DNA from: CAZHGD01 sp964531735
GTDB lineage: Bacteria > Armatimonadota > UBA10988
Assembly: GCA_964531735.1 (NCBI GenBank)
Contig: CAZHGD010000017.1
Coordinates: 1 to 62,384 of the forward strand
DNA length: 62,384 bases
Direction: 5' to 3'
The position numbers and the translations under genes were made by a program. Of this stretch, positions 53,170 through 61,453 are shown piece after piece. The notes under the pieces are model-generated. The model ran no database searches, had not been told where the DNA came from, and saw nothing but the letters and a program-made list of their open reading frames with translations. The stretch's first letter is position 1. Every line of letters starts with the position of its first letter.

Positions 53170-53796
53170 CTACGCGCTCCGGCGGAAGCATAGCACAGCG
53201 GTGTGTCCGAGCAACGCCGACGCCGGACAAGCGAAGCGCTGGCCGACGCACTCCAGCCCGAGCTGGCCGGCGCCCTCGACGACCCGACCAGGCCGGTGGG
53301 TGTGCGCGGGCACGGTGAACCGCGATGCGAGCTGGTAGCTCCAGGCCAACGCACTGGTCGCGTTCGGTACCGTGGCGACCAGGTGCCCGCCAACCGCCAG
53401 CAGTGGCACCACGTCGGCCAGCAGCACCTCAGGTCGGCGGTAGTAGTCGAGCACCCCGATCAGGGCGATGTACGGCCAGGTACGGCCGGCCAGATCGGCG
53501 ACCTCGGCGGTCCATTCGACCTGCGCGGCGTGCTCGCCAGCCCGCTGCCGCGCCACCGCCAACATGGCAGGCGACAGGTCGTAGGCGGTGACCTGGCAGC
53601 CGCGGGCCAGCAAGTCGCCGGTGGTGCGACCGCCGCCGCAGCCGTAGTCGAGTACCGTGGCGCCGTCGGGCAGGAACGGGCGAATGGCGCGCAGCTCGCG
53701 CTCGCCCATCAAGTCCGTCAGCCAGCCGCCGTAGCGGGCCGCATGGGCCTCAAAGCCGGCGCCGACTTGCGCCAGGTCAGGCCTCGAGCCGCTCAT
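53170..53796 (-). CDS. Class I SAM-dependent methyltransferase
   Basis: 208 residues. The Rossmann-like SAM domain is seen in ATVLDYGCGGGRTTGDLLARG (motif I, Gly-rich loop), VTAYDLSPAMLAVARQRAGE (motif II acidic residue) and VADLAGRTWPYIALIGVLDYY. The sequence is closest in feel to the UbiE/methyltransferase_11-type small-molecule methylases. The substrate cannot be named. It starts 20 bases before the stop of the flippase-like gene, so the two genes overlap and are likely cotranscribed. Confidence 0.85.
   Translation of the reverse strand: MSGSRPDLAQVGAGFEAHAARYGGWLTDLMGERELRAIRPFLPDGATVLDYGCGGGRTTGDLLARGCQVTAYDLSPAMLAVARQRAGEHAAQVEWTAEVADLAGRTWPYIALIGVLDYYRRPEVLLADVVPLLAVGGHLVATVPNATSALAWSYQLASRFTVPAHTHRPGRVVEGAGQLGLECVGQRFACPASALLGHTAVLCFRRSA
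53187..53214 (-). promoter_or_regulatory. Candidate promoter for the secreted esterase
   Basis: On the minus strand, TTGCTC (53209-53214), 16 bases, TATGCT (53187-53192). It lies within the end of the methyltransferase gene, about 45 bases before the esterase start at 53142. Confidence 0.5.
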
Positions 53797-54820
53797 CGAG
53801 TGCTGGCTCCCCGGCTGTCGCCTGAGCGCGCGAGATGCACGCTTCCATCACCTGCCAGTAGACGAACCCGCACAAGCGCATCAGCCAGAAGGCGACCAAC
53901 CGGTAGATCAGCGAGGCCGCCAGCGCGTGCGACTGCTCCACGCCGAGTTTGGCGAAGACCAGCGCGGTCGCCATGTCGGCGGTGACGGTGCCGCCGGGCA
54001 GCGCCGCCAGGGCCGACATGAGCAGCATCAGCGAGTAGCCGGTGAAGAGCTGCCCGATGCCGACCGACTGGCCGAACAGGTGGAAGCACAGGCCGAACGA
54101 AGCGACGTCGAGCATGACGCGGCCATACGCGGCGGCGAAGAAGCGCCACTGCGGAATGTCCTTCAGCAGGGCGAGGTGGTCCTGGAACTCGTGCAGGCGC
54201 TGCTCGGTCTCGGGCAGGTCGATGGGCTGCCAGCGGGCGAACCAGCGGTTCCAGCGCCGCGCGAACCAGACCACCAGCCGCCGGCTGCGGTCGAAGTCGT
54301 TGATCAGCCGCCAAGCCATCCAGACGGCGACCGCCACCCCGAACGCGAGCCCGCCGAGCTTGAGCAACTGCAGGTTCGAAACCTCGCCGGTGCGCAGCAG
54401 GTGAACAATGCCGAAGACGCCGACCGAGGTCATGGCGATCAGCAGGAAGATCGACTCCAGTATGAAGCTGAAGGACGACGCTTCGAGGCTGTACCCGTAG
54501 AGCCCGAGGAGCCGGGCCCGCAGCGCGAAGCCACTCACGCCGGCCGACGGCAGAGCGACCTCAATGAACGCCACCGCGGTCAGCGAGCCGGTCATGTGGC
54601 CCCACCCGACGCGGCCCGGGAACGGCCTGAGGCAGGTCAGGTTGAGCCAGGTGAGCGACAGGTAGGAGACCACCGCGACGGCCAGTATGACGGGCAGCCA
54701 ACCCCAGTGCGCGGTGCGGAACAGGCCGGCAACGGTTCGGTAGTCGGCCAGCATCGGCCACAACATGCGGAGCACGACGGCGGCGAGGACGATACTGAGC
54801 AGCCACTTGAACCACTTCAC
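53777..54820 (-). CDS. Flippase-like / lysylphosphatidylglycerol synthase TM-family membrane protein
   Basis: About 347 residues if the GTG at 54820 is used; no strong ribosome site decides the start, and a longer frame is open to 54913. It has about eight hydrophobic helices (VKWFKWLLSIVLAAVVLRML, VILAVAVVSYLSLTW, FGVAVAVWMAW, LLMSALAALPGGTV). EVALPSAGVSGFALRARLL and SALAALPGGT resemble the conserved regions of the pfam03706 group, which includes MprF transmembrane domains and glycan-lipid flippase-like proteins. It may move a lipid or lipid-linked product. It overlaps the methyltransferase gene by 20 bases. Confidence 0.7.
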   Translation of the reverse strand: MKWFKWLLSIVLAAVVLRMLWPMLADYRTVAGLFRTAHWGWLPVILAVAVVSYLSLTWLNLTCLRPFPGRVGWGHMTGSLTAVAFIEVALPSAGVSGFALRARLLGLYGYSLEASSFSFILESIFLLIAMTSVGVFGIVHLLRTGEVSNLQLLKLGGLAFGVAVAVWMAWRLINDFDRSRRLVVWFARRWNRWFARWQPIDLPETEQRLHEFQDHLALLKDIPQWRFFAAAYGRVMLDVASFGLCFHLFGQSVGIGQLFTGYSLMLLMSALAALPGGTVTADMATALVFAKLGVEQSHALAASLIYRLVAFWLMRLCGFVYWQVMEACISRAQATAGEPALDERLEA

Positions 54821-54904
54821 AGGCGGTGATCTCTCGGTCTCGACGCGATCATGCCAGCCCCTGCGCGAGCCGGCAAGACCTGGCGTGTTGGTGCCTTCGC
54901 CTGC

Positions 54905-54925
54905 CCGGCGCATTACGCGCGCCGG
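54905..54925 (-). terminator. Stem-loop downstream of the EF-hand-like gene
   Basis: CCGGCGC and GCGCCGG (7 pairs) enclose a 7-base loop. On the minus strand it lies between the stop at 54978 and the flippase start at 54820. There is no T-run, so termination is uncertain. Confidence 0.35.
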
Positions 54926-54977
54926 CTAGATCGGGCGGATCGCGTCGAGCGACGTTCGTCCGCCGCACTGCTCCAGT

Positions 54978-56021
54978 TCACACGGCCAGGTCGAGTTGCT
55001 GGACCGTGCCTGGAGTGCCCGCCTCAGACAGGAAAATGCCCGTCGACCGCACCTCGCCCAGCATTTCCTGGCCCGCACCGTCGAGACGAAAGGGGGCGTC
55101 GACGTGCCCCAGGTAGATCGCCCCGACACCGCGCTGGCCGAGCCCGGTCAGCACGTCCTGGCCCTGGTCGTTCTTGGACCACAGGCGCAAGCGGCTGTAG
55201 ATCGGGTCGTTCTCGTCGATCCAGCCGTTGCCATCGCCGTCTTCCTTGGCCAACTCGGACCAGCCGTCGCCAGTGGTCGGGCCGAACAGCTCGCCACCGT
55301 CGTTGACCTGCCCGTCGTCGTTGCGGTCGACCGCCAGCATGGCCGTGTTGCCGCGCGCCAACGACACCTGGTCGACCTGACCGTCGGCATCGATGTCGAA
55401 CTGGAACCTGGTGTTGGTCAGCTCCGCGGCGTTGCCCTTGAAGTTGAGCACCAACGGGTCCTTGGTCAGCGCGGCGTCACCCAGGCGAAGCTGGTCGTGA
55501 TGCTCCTCGTAGAACTCGCGGCTCATGCCCAGTTGGGCCTCGAACTGGATCTCCTGGCCATCGGCCGTGCGTACCGTGCCCATGGCGGCGAACTGCACCT
55601 GCTGCGACTCGTACCGCGACTCGTAGTGGTCGTACACCAGCCCCCAGCCGGCCGGCTGCGGCGCCGGCTGCCCGGACTGCTGTTGGGCCGCCAACTCCGC
55701 CGGGTCGCCGGTGGCTTCCTCGGCGGCGGCCATCAGGTCGGCCGGGTCCATGAGCTTCAGCTTGGCGCCGAACATCCGCTCCAGCAGCAGGCGCAGGAGT
55801 TGGAGCTTGGCATCGTTGATCGGGTCCATCGGGTAGTCGGTCGGCGTGATGGTCGTCTGCGGCTGCAGCGCCTGCGCCATGGCCGAGATGTCGGCCGTGT
55901 CCACCGTCGGCTGGTTGCTCTCGCTGTCACCCACCCAGACCGACAGCGACTCCTTGACTTCGCGGCGTTCGACGGCGGTGTACTGGGACGCCATGGAGAC
56001 GTCCGACGAGACGATCTTCAT
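54978..56021 (-). CDS. EF-hand-like calcium-binding protein of unknown function
   Basis: 347 residues. The ATG at 56021 follows GGAG and gives MKIVSSDVSMASQYTAVER. It has no signal peptide. A central beta-like region (QVQFAAMGTVRTADGQEIQF) is followed by acidic Ca-binding loops: FDIDADGQVD, VDRNDDGQVNDGGELFG and KEDGDGNGWIDENDPIYS, which are EF-hand/dockerin-like. The end (GQRGVGAIYLGHV and SEAGTPGTVQQLDL) matches a recognisable conserved bacterial family seen in many Gammaproteobacteria, whose function is unknown to me. A terminator-like hairpin follows. The acidic, gene-isolated character could suit calcium-dependent surface or regulatory roles. Confidence 0.75.
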   Translation of the reverse strand: MKIVSSDVSMASQYTAVERREVKESLSVWVGDSESNQPTVDTADISAMAQALQPQTTITPTDYPMDPINDAKLQLLRLLLERMFGAKLKLMDPADLMAAAEEATGDPAELAAQQQSGQPAPQPAGWGLVYDHYESRYESQQVQFAAMGTVRTADGQEIQFEAQLGMSREFYEEHHDQLRLGDAALTKDPLVLNFKGNAAELTNTRFQFDIDADGQVDQVSLARGNTAMLAVDRNDDGQVNDGGELFGPTTGDGWSELAKEDGDGNGWIDENDPIYSRLRLWSKNDQGQDVLTGLGQRGVGAIYLGHVDAPFRLDGAGQEMLGEVRSTGIFLSEAGTPGTVQQLDLAV

Positions 56022-56093
56022 GCCCAAGCTCCAAGTGCGCCAAGACAAGAGGGCGCAGAATCTCTGATGCTCTATCGACCGCCGAAAGGTGAA

Positions 56094-57176
56094 CTATAGG
56101 TTGGCCCAGCGCAGCCATTCGCAGGTCAGCGCCAGGCCGCGCGCGAAGTCGAAGCGGGGCTCATAGCCCAGCCCCGCACGCGCCTTGTCGATGCGCGCGA
56201 TGCCCTTGGAGCGGTAGAGCGCCAGGAGCCCTTCGTCCGGCAGGTGGTAAGGCCGGGGCAGATGGTCCTTGACCTTGTCCCACATGCCCTGCCCGGTCCA
56301 GCGCCGCACCGTGTCGTAGGTGCGGCGGACCAACGGGATCTCCAGCAGTCGCTTCGGGTTGGCACGGAAGCGCCGGGCGTTGGCGCCGAGCGTGTGGCCG
56401 AGGCCGGCCGCCAGTTCGTGGTCTTCCATGAAGACCAACGAACCAGTGCCGAGGGCCTCGTCGTAGCCCGCGTAGTAGTCGCGCCACGAGATCGGCGCCG
56501 GGCCGGAGACCAGGAACCGCTCACCGATGGCCGCCTCACGGTCCGCAGCGAGCAGCATGGCTTGGACGACGTCGTCGACGTAGACCGGGTTGCACCAGCC
56601 GAGGTGGTGCGCCGGCAGTACCAGGTAGCCCGAACGAAGCTGCCGCGCCGCGCCGATGGTCCAGGCGAGACAGTACGGCCCATAGACCGTGGTGGGCTGG
56701 AGCACCACGGCTGGCGTGCCGGCCCGCACCGCGGCGGCGAGCAGCGTGCGCTCGGTGGCGAGCTTGGAGTCGGAGTAGTCCTGCCCAGATGGCTCGGAGC
56801 GAGCGGTTTCGTCGAACTCGCCGTCGGGCAGCGGCTGATACACGGCCATGCTGCTGAGGAACACCAGTCGGCGCACGCCTTGAGCGGCACAGGCAGCGAC
56901 GAGGGCCTCGGCGGCGGCGCTGTTCACCTCGGCCGAGCCGTAGTCGTAGGCGCAATGGTAGACCACCTCGACCCCGTCGACCGCGGCCGCCAGGGCTTCC
57001 AGATCGCCGAGGCCGCCGGGCCTCAGTTCCAGCGGGAAGCGCGCGAGGCGGGCCGCCCGCGAGAAGTCGCGCACCAGGCAGCGCACCTCGGCGCCTTGCC
57101 CGAGCACCAGTTGCTCGACCAGCCGGCCACCGATGAAGCCGGTTCCGCCGGTGACCAGGACACGGGCGCTGCTCAT
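56094..57176 (-). CDS. NAD-dependent epimerase/dehydratase (extended SDR)
   Basis: 360 residues. The Rossmann motif VLVTGGTGFIGGRLVEQL opens the protein from the ATG at 57176, and SSMAVYQP then YSDSKLATE give the Ser and the YxxxK catalytic pair. VYGPYCLAW follows. Related enzymes epimerise or reduce nucleotide sugars, or reduce other substrates in the 3-beta-HSD-like branch. It is the last of four coupled genes, overlapping the preceding Gfo/Idh stop by the ATGA junction. Substrate unknown. Confidence 0.88.
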   Translation of the reverse strand: MSSARVLVTGGTGFIGGRLVEQLVLGQGAEVRCLVRDFSRAARLARFPLELRPGGLGDLEALAAAVDGVEVVYHCAYDYGSAEVNSAAAEALVAACAAQGVRRLVFLSSMAVYQPLPDGEFDETARSEPSGQDYSDSKLATERTLLAAAVRAGTPAVVLQPTTVYGPYCLAWTIGAARQLRSGYLVLPAHHLGWCNPVYVDDVVQAMLLAADREAAIGERFLVSGPAPISWRDYYAGYDEALGTGSLVFMEDHELAAGLGHTLGANARRFRANPKRLLEIPLVRRTYDTVRRWTGQGMWDKVKDHLPRPYHLPDEGLLALYRSKGIARIDKARAGLGYEPRFDFARGLALTCEWLRWANL

Positions 57177-58195
57177 GGCCGGGTCTCCTCGGCTAACGGG
57201 TCGGCGCGGACCCAGGCGGGTTCCAGCCGTTGGCGCACGGCATACAACTGCTCGACCAGGCCGACCACCGCGGCACCGTCGGCGCCGCTGACGATCTGGC
57301 CGGTGCCGGCGATGGCGGCTTGCCAGGCGACGAGCTGCGCCGCGAAGATGTCCGTGCCCGTCTGGGCCGGCAGCCGATCGCCGCGCAGCCCCTCGAACCG
57401 GTGCGTCAGCAAGGCGGTCGGCGTGGCGCTGAGCCGGTTGCCCGCCAGGCCGACCTCCAGGCTGCCGAGTTCGCCACCGATGACCGCCGTGCCGCGCAGG
57501 CTGCGCAACCGGCTGAGTTCGACCGTGCCTTCCAGGTGGTCGTCCAGCCGCAACGTCAGCCGCGCGTCGGCCTCGACGCCGCCGTAGTCGTCGTCGGCGT
57601 AGGTGCACGAGCGCACCTCGCCGAACCACCAGCGCACCAGGTCCAGGACGTGTACACCGATGTCCATGGTCACGCCACCGCCTGCGGTGGCTCTCGACCA
57701 GAAGAAGGCCGAGGCCGCAGGCCAACCGTCGGCCGACCCGTCGCGGATGTCGAATGACCGTAGCGCGCCGAGTAGCCCGGCGTCGAGCGCCGCCTTGACC
57801 CAGCGCAGCGCGTGCCAGTAGCGGCGGACATGACCGACGGCGAGCACGACGCCGGCGGCCGCGGCCCGCTGTACCATCGCCTCGCACGCCGGGCAGCCCA
57901 GGGCCAGCGGCTTCTCCACCAGCAGGTGGCGCCGCGCCGCCAGGAAGTCGGCGGCCGCGGCGGCGTGGAGGTGGTGCGGCAGCGCGATGATGGCCGCGTC
58001 ACACAGGCCGATGGCATCGTGGTAGTCGGCACACGCCCGGCCGCCATACGTCTCGGCCAGACGCTGCGCGCGGGCCACGTCGAGGTCGACGAGAGCCGCG
58101 GGCTGCCAACCCAGCGCGCCGAAGGCCGGCAGGTGACAGAGCTCGGTCACCGCGCCACAGCCGACGATGGCAATCCGCGGTGGCGTGGTGCTCAT
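57173..58195 (-). CDS. Gfo/Idh/MocA-family oxidoreductase (second in window)
   Basis: 340 residues from the ATG at 58195, which overlaps the upstream stop in an ATGA junction. The N-terminal Rossmann domain reads IAIVGCGAVTELCHLPAFGA, and LLVEKPLALG carries the EKP motif. The C-terminal domain has GGGVTMDIGVHVLDLVRWWF with the Asp/His pair used for catalysis. The family oxidises sugar or cyclitol hydroxyls using NAD(P). It belongs to a four-gene cluster of NAD-binding enzymes, suggesting a multi-step change to one sugar skeleton. Confidence 0.9.
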   Translation of the reverse strand: MSTTPPRIAIVGCGAVTELCHLPAFGALGWQPAALVDLDVARAQRLAETYGGRACADYHDAIGLCDAAIIALPHHLHAAAAADFLAARRHLLVEKPLALGCPACEAMVQRAAAAGVVLAVGHVRRYWHALRWVKAALDAGLLGALRSFDIRDGSADGWPAASAFFWSRATAGGGVTMDIGVHVLDLVRWWFGEVRSCTYADDDYGGVEADARLTLRLDDHLEGTVELSRLRSLRGTAVIGGELGSLEVGLAGNRLSATPTALLTHRFEGLRGDRLPAQTGTDIFAAQLVAWQAAIAGTGQIVSGADGAAVVGLVEQLYAVRQRLEPAWVRADPLAEETRP

Positions 58196-58935
58196 GCCGG
58201 CCCCGTCGCCGGCGGCGTGCGGTACCAGTAGCCGTCGCCGCGGTACTGCGCCTCGAAGCCGAGCAGACGGCGCGCCTTGTCCACATTCAGCCAGCCGTGC
58301 GGTTGTGGGGTGGCGATGTGGAACATCTCGAAGTTCGCTGGCAGCCGCTCGCGATCCACCTCCACGCCACGCAGGAAGGCCTGCCCGGCGTCGTCGTAGT
58401 GGACGGCGAACGGCGAGACATGGTCCGTCGGGCCGGGATCGTGGTCCATGAACTGCGCGTAGTAGAAGACGATGCAGCACAACTCCGGGTGGTGCGAGCA
58501 GATGATGCGTAGCATCTCGTGGGCGCAGAACTTCGAGATTGCGTACAGGTTGGCGCCTGGTCGCAGCGGCGCGTCCTCGGTCACGTCGTGGTCGAGGTAG
58601 TAGTTGCTGCGCTCGCCCAGGATCATCGCGGGGCCGGTGTGAATGACCCGCGGGACACCGTGGCGCAGCGCGGCCTGGGCGACGTTGTAGGCGCCGCGCA
58701 GGTTGACGTCCCAGGCCAGCACCGGATCGGGGCGATTCACCGTGCAGTTGATCAACACGTCCATGCCTTCGGCCGCCGCGGCGACCTGCTCGACATCGGT
58801 GATGTCGACCTGTCGGAACTCGTGCGGCGTCTCCATCGGCGCCAGGTCGGTCAAGCGCAGCGTGTGGCCCGGCTCGAGCGCACGGATGCCACCGGCCGCG
58901 ACCGGGCCACCGGCGCCGTAGATGACGACCTTCAT
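58192..58935 (-). CDS. NAD-dependent epimerase/dehydratase-like protein
   Basis: 247 residues. MKVVIYGAGGPVAAGGIRAL is a Gly-rich Rossmann loop variant (GxGGxxxxxG) and VDITDVEQVAAAAEGMDVLI follows. HTGPAMILGER is the catalytic Ser/Thr region and LYAISKFCAHE gives YxxxK. It is shorter than canonical extended SDRs. It overlaps both neighbours by ATGA junctions (58935 and 58192). Confidence 0.82.
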   Translation of the reverse strand: MKVVIYGAGGPVAAGGIRALEPGHTLRLTDLAPMETPHEFRQVDITDVEQVAAAAEGMDVLINCTVNRPDPVLAWDVNLRGAYNVAQAALRHGVPRVIHTGPAMILGERSNYYLDHDVTEDAPLRPGANLYAISKFCAHEMLRIICSHHPELCCIVFYYAQFMDHDPGPTDHVSPFAVHYDDAGQAFLRGVEVDRERLPANFEMFHIATPQPHGWLNVDKARRLLGFEAQYRGDGYWYRTPPATGPA

Positions 58936-59663
58936 GCGGGCACCTCCTGGTAGCCGAAGCGGTGGTGCATCTCGACCCCGAGCCAGTGCTTCAGGTGGCC
59001 GGTGCGCGAGGCGGCGTCGGGTCGGTCGGCGCAGACGTGCAGCAGGCCGCGCCACTCGCCGCGCCCCTTCGGCTGTAGCGGCAGCAGCGCGGCGATGACC
59101 GCCGCGGCGTCGCGGGCATCGACCCAGAACGGATCGTAGGGCTGGCCGGCCACGTCCTCTTCCAGAACCACCTGGCCCAGACGGATGACGAACGGCCGGT
59201 AGTCGAACTGCTGGCGGACCTCACGGCAGATGCACTCGGCGAGGTGGAACGCGAACGCCTCGGGCCGCTCCGACGGCTGCGCGCCGAAGAACTCGTTGAG
59301 GCGCAAATTCGGGTCCCAGGCGCGGTGGTTCTCCAGGGTCGTGAGCATGAGCAACCGTGGCACGCCGGCCGCGCGAGCGGCCAGGATCAGGTTGTAGGTG
59401 AGCCGGCCGGCCACATCGAGCGCGGCGTGGTCCGGCGGCAGGTGGCGCGGTGTGGACGGCGCGTGCAGATGGGCGGCGACGAGGACCTCGGTGCCCTCCA
59501 GCGCGGTGGTCAGATGCTCCACGCTCCAGTCGGCGGCATCACGCCACTCGCCGAACTCGGCGAACGGCTCATGGTCGAGGACCACCAACTGGTGGTCCGG
59601 TGCCAGCACGTTGGCCACGGCGCGCCCGACCAGTGAGCGCGCTCCGGTCATCACAACGTTCAC
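58932..59663 (-). CDS. NAD-dependent epimerase/dehydratase-like protein, first of four-gene operon
   Basis: 243 residues, starting with GTG at 59663. VVMTGARSLVGRAVANVLAP is an SDR-type nucleotide-binding loop. VPRLLMLTTLENHRAW replaces the usual catalytic Ser/Thr region and a clear YxxxK is not seen (AFAFHLAECICREV occupies that place), so catalysis may be lost or altered. It begins the operon; its partner gene 58935 starts inside its stop. It may bind NAD(P) without acting as a standard epimerase. Confidence 0.75.
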   Translation of the reverse strand: MNVVMTGARSLVGRAVANVLAPDHQLVVLDHEPFAEFGEWRDAADWSVEHLTTALEGTEVLVAAHLHAPSTPRHLPPDHAALDVAGRLTYNLILAARAAGVPRLLMLTTLENHRAWDPNLRLNEFFGAQPSERPEAFAFHLAECICREVRQQFDYRPFVIRLGQVVLEEDVAGQPYDPFWVDARDAAAVIAALLPLQPKGRGEWRGLLHVCADRPDAASRTGHLKHWLGVEMHHRFGYQEVPA

Positions 59664-59705
59664 GATGGTTCTCTGCGGCAGCCACTGCGGCCACCACCGC
59701 GCGGC

Positions 59706-59711
59706 ATTGTA
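59706..59711 (-). promoter_or_regulatory. Candidate -10 box (TACAAT) for the four-gene SDR/Gfo-Idh operon
   Basis: TACAAT on the minus strand, 42 bases before the GTG at 59663. No good -35 is seen. Confidence 0.4.
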
Positions 59712-59807
59712 AGGCCGATATGGAACTCCTGCCGCGAGTCCGCACCGTCAGCACAGGAAGGAGCCGCGGCCACCACCGCGAAGTGCCGGCTCAGGAACTA
59801 GAGCGCA

Positions 59808-60377
59808 ATGTCGGACGGCAACTCGTACTTCGTGTCGGTCATGGCCGCGGACCGCCCCGGCCTGATCGCGCTGATCGGCGAACAGGTCGATGCGTTGGGC
59901 GGCACCATCGAGGACCTCAGCCAGACTGTGATGCAGGGCTTCTTCACGGTGCTGCTGTTGGCCCACTTCCCCGCCGGCGTCAGCGCCGCGGAACTGGAGC
60001 ACCGGCTGCAAGCGGCCGGCGACGACCTGGCCGTCGGCGTGCGCTCCGGCGGGCGAGCGCCGGTCACCGCCGAGGGCGAGCGGTTCATCCTGAGTGCGCG
60101 CGGTCCGGACCGGCCCGGCGTGGTCGGCGCGCTCGGCCAGTTCCTGGCCGGTCGTGACATCGCCATCGAAGACATGTACGCGCGGCGCGAGGGCGCGCCG
60201 GCCAGCGAATACGTGATGGTCCTGCAGCTACGCTGCCCGCCCACAGGCGACATCCGGCAGTTGCAACTCGACCTCTCCGAGTTGGCCGACGACCTCGGCA
60301 TGATCGCGCACTTACAGCACGAGAACGTGTTTCTGGCAACCAACGAGATCCGCGCCGTGCGGGCGCTGGCGCTGTAG
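59808..60377 (+). CDS. GcvR-like protein with two ACT domains
   Basis: 189 residues. Two ACT repeats are visible: YFVSVMAADRPGLIALIGEQ at the start and FILSARGPDRPGVVGALGQF in the second half, each with the RPG ligand loop. The layout matches glycine-cleavage repressor (GcvR)-like regulatory proteins, which sense amino acids and act through protein contacts, not by binding DNA directly. The partner here is unknown. It lies 20 bases upstream of a Gfo/Idh gene, so the two may be cotranscribed. It is divergent from the SDR operon. Confidence 0.85.
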   Translation: MSDGNSYFVSVMAADRPGLIALIGEQVDALGGTIEDLSQTVMQGFFTVLLLAHFPAGVSAAELEHRLQAAGDDLAVGVRSGGRAPVTAEGERFILSARGPDRPGVVGALGQFLAGRDIAIEDMYARREGAPASEYVMVLQLRCPPTGDIRQLQLDLSELADDLGMIAHLQHENVFLATNEIRAVRALAL

Positions 60378-60397
60378 CCGCAGTGGGAGGCAGGCAA

Positions 60398-61423
60398 GTG
60401 GGCAAGATCCGCGTCGGACTGATTGGCCTGGGCAACATCAGCGAGTTCCACCGCGCCGGCCTGAAGGCGCACGCCGAACGCGCCGAGTTGAGCGTGGTCT
60501 GCTGTCGAACCCGCGACAAGGGCGAGCAGGTGGCCGCCGAATGGGGTTGCACCTATACGCCCGACTACCGCGAGGCCTTCGCGCAGGCCGACGCGATCCT
60601 CATTGCCACGCCGCACCACCTGCACTACCCGATGGCGCGCGAGGCCCTCGAAGCCGGTGTCCGCCACCTGTTCATCGAGAAGCCGGTGACCAACACGGTC
60701 GCCGAGTGCGACGCGCTGATCGAACTGGCCACGGCCAAGGGCGCCTCGGTCACCGTCGGCTATGTCCTGCGTCACGTGCCGGTGGTGCAGCAGATGAAGG
60801 CGATCGTGGACAGCGGCTGCCTCGGCGCGCCGGTGGCCGGCCTGTGCCGGACCGAGCATGGCTTCGAGCCCGCTGAGTTCGCCAAGCTGCTCACCTGGGC
60901 CGCCAAGGTGGAGACCCTGGGCGGCGGCGTGCTGTTCAGCCACGGTTGCCACTACGTGGACATTCTGATCTGGTTGCTGGGCGAGGTCACCGCCGCCAGT
61001 TGCGTCCGCAACCACACACTGCTCCAGGACGTCATGGAGGGCGAGGACTCCGCCTTCATGAACCTGGCCTTCGCCAACGGCGCCATCGGCAGCTACTTCG
61101 CCACCTGGGCCGTGAAGTACCGCGAACTGGCCATCGACCTGCGCATCTACTGCCGCGACGGCCAGATTGTGTTCCAGCAGTTCGAGGACGCCTCCACGCG
61201 GCTATTCCAAGTCGACCGCGACGGGCTGAGGGACCTCAAGCCGGCGGTGCCGAGCGGCGACATCGGACCCACCGACGGGTTCATCAGTCAGCCGGTCTTC
61301 GCGGCGCAGATGGATAGCTGGCTGCGCACCATCGAGACCGGTGAGGAGCCGCTGACCGGTCTGCGCGAGGGCCGCAAATCCATCGCCGCCGTGCTGCAAG
61401 CCTACCAGCACACCACGAGTTGA
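60398..61423 (+). CDS. Gfo/Idh/MocA-family oxidoreductase (third in window)
   Basis: 341 residues. I favour GTG at 60398, which has GGGAGG 7 bases upstream, over GTG at 60383. The Rossmann domain is IRVGLIGLGNISEFHRAGLK and the family motif is HLFIEKPVTN. In the second domain GGGVLFSHGCHYVDILIWLL holds the His/Asp pair in the expected position. Another sugar or cyclitol dehydrogenase of unassigned substrate. The adjacent ACT regulator is not an obvious metabolic partner. Confidence 0.9.
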   Translation: MGKIRVGLIGLGNISEFHRAGLKAHAERAELSVVCCRTRDKGEQVAAEWGCTYTPDYREAFAQADAILIATPHHLHYPMAREALEAGVRHLFIEKPVTNTVAECDALIELATAKGASVTVGYVLRHVPVVQQMKAIVDSGCLGAPVAGLCRTEHGFEPAEFAKLLTWAAKVETLGGGVLFSHGCHYVDILIWLLGEVTAASCVRNHTLLQDVMEGEDSAFMNLAFANGAIGSYFATWAVKYRELAIDLRIYCRDGQIVFQQFEDASTRLFQVDRDGLRDLKPAVPSGDIGPTDGFISQPVFAAQMDSWLRTIETGEEPLTGLREGRKSIAAVLQAYQHTTS

Positions 61424-61453
61424 GGCCGACTCGAACCTGACGGTGGGGTCTGG

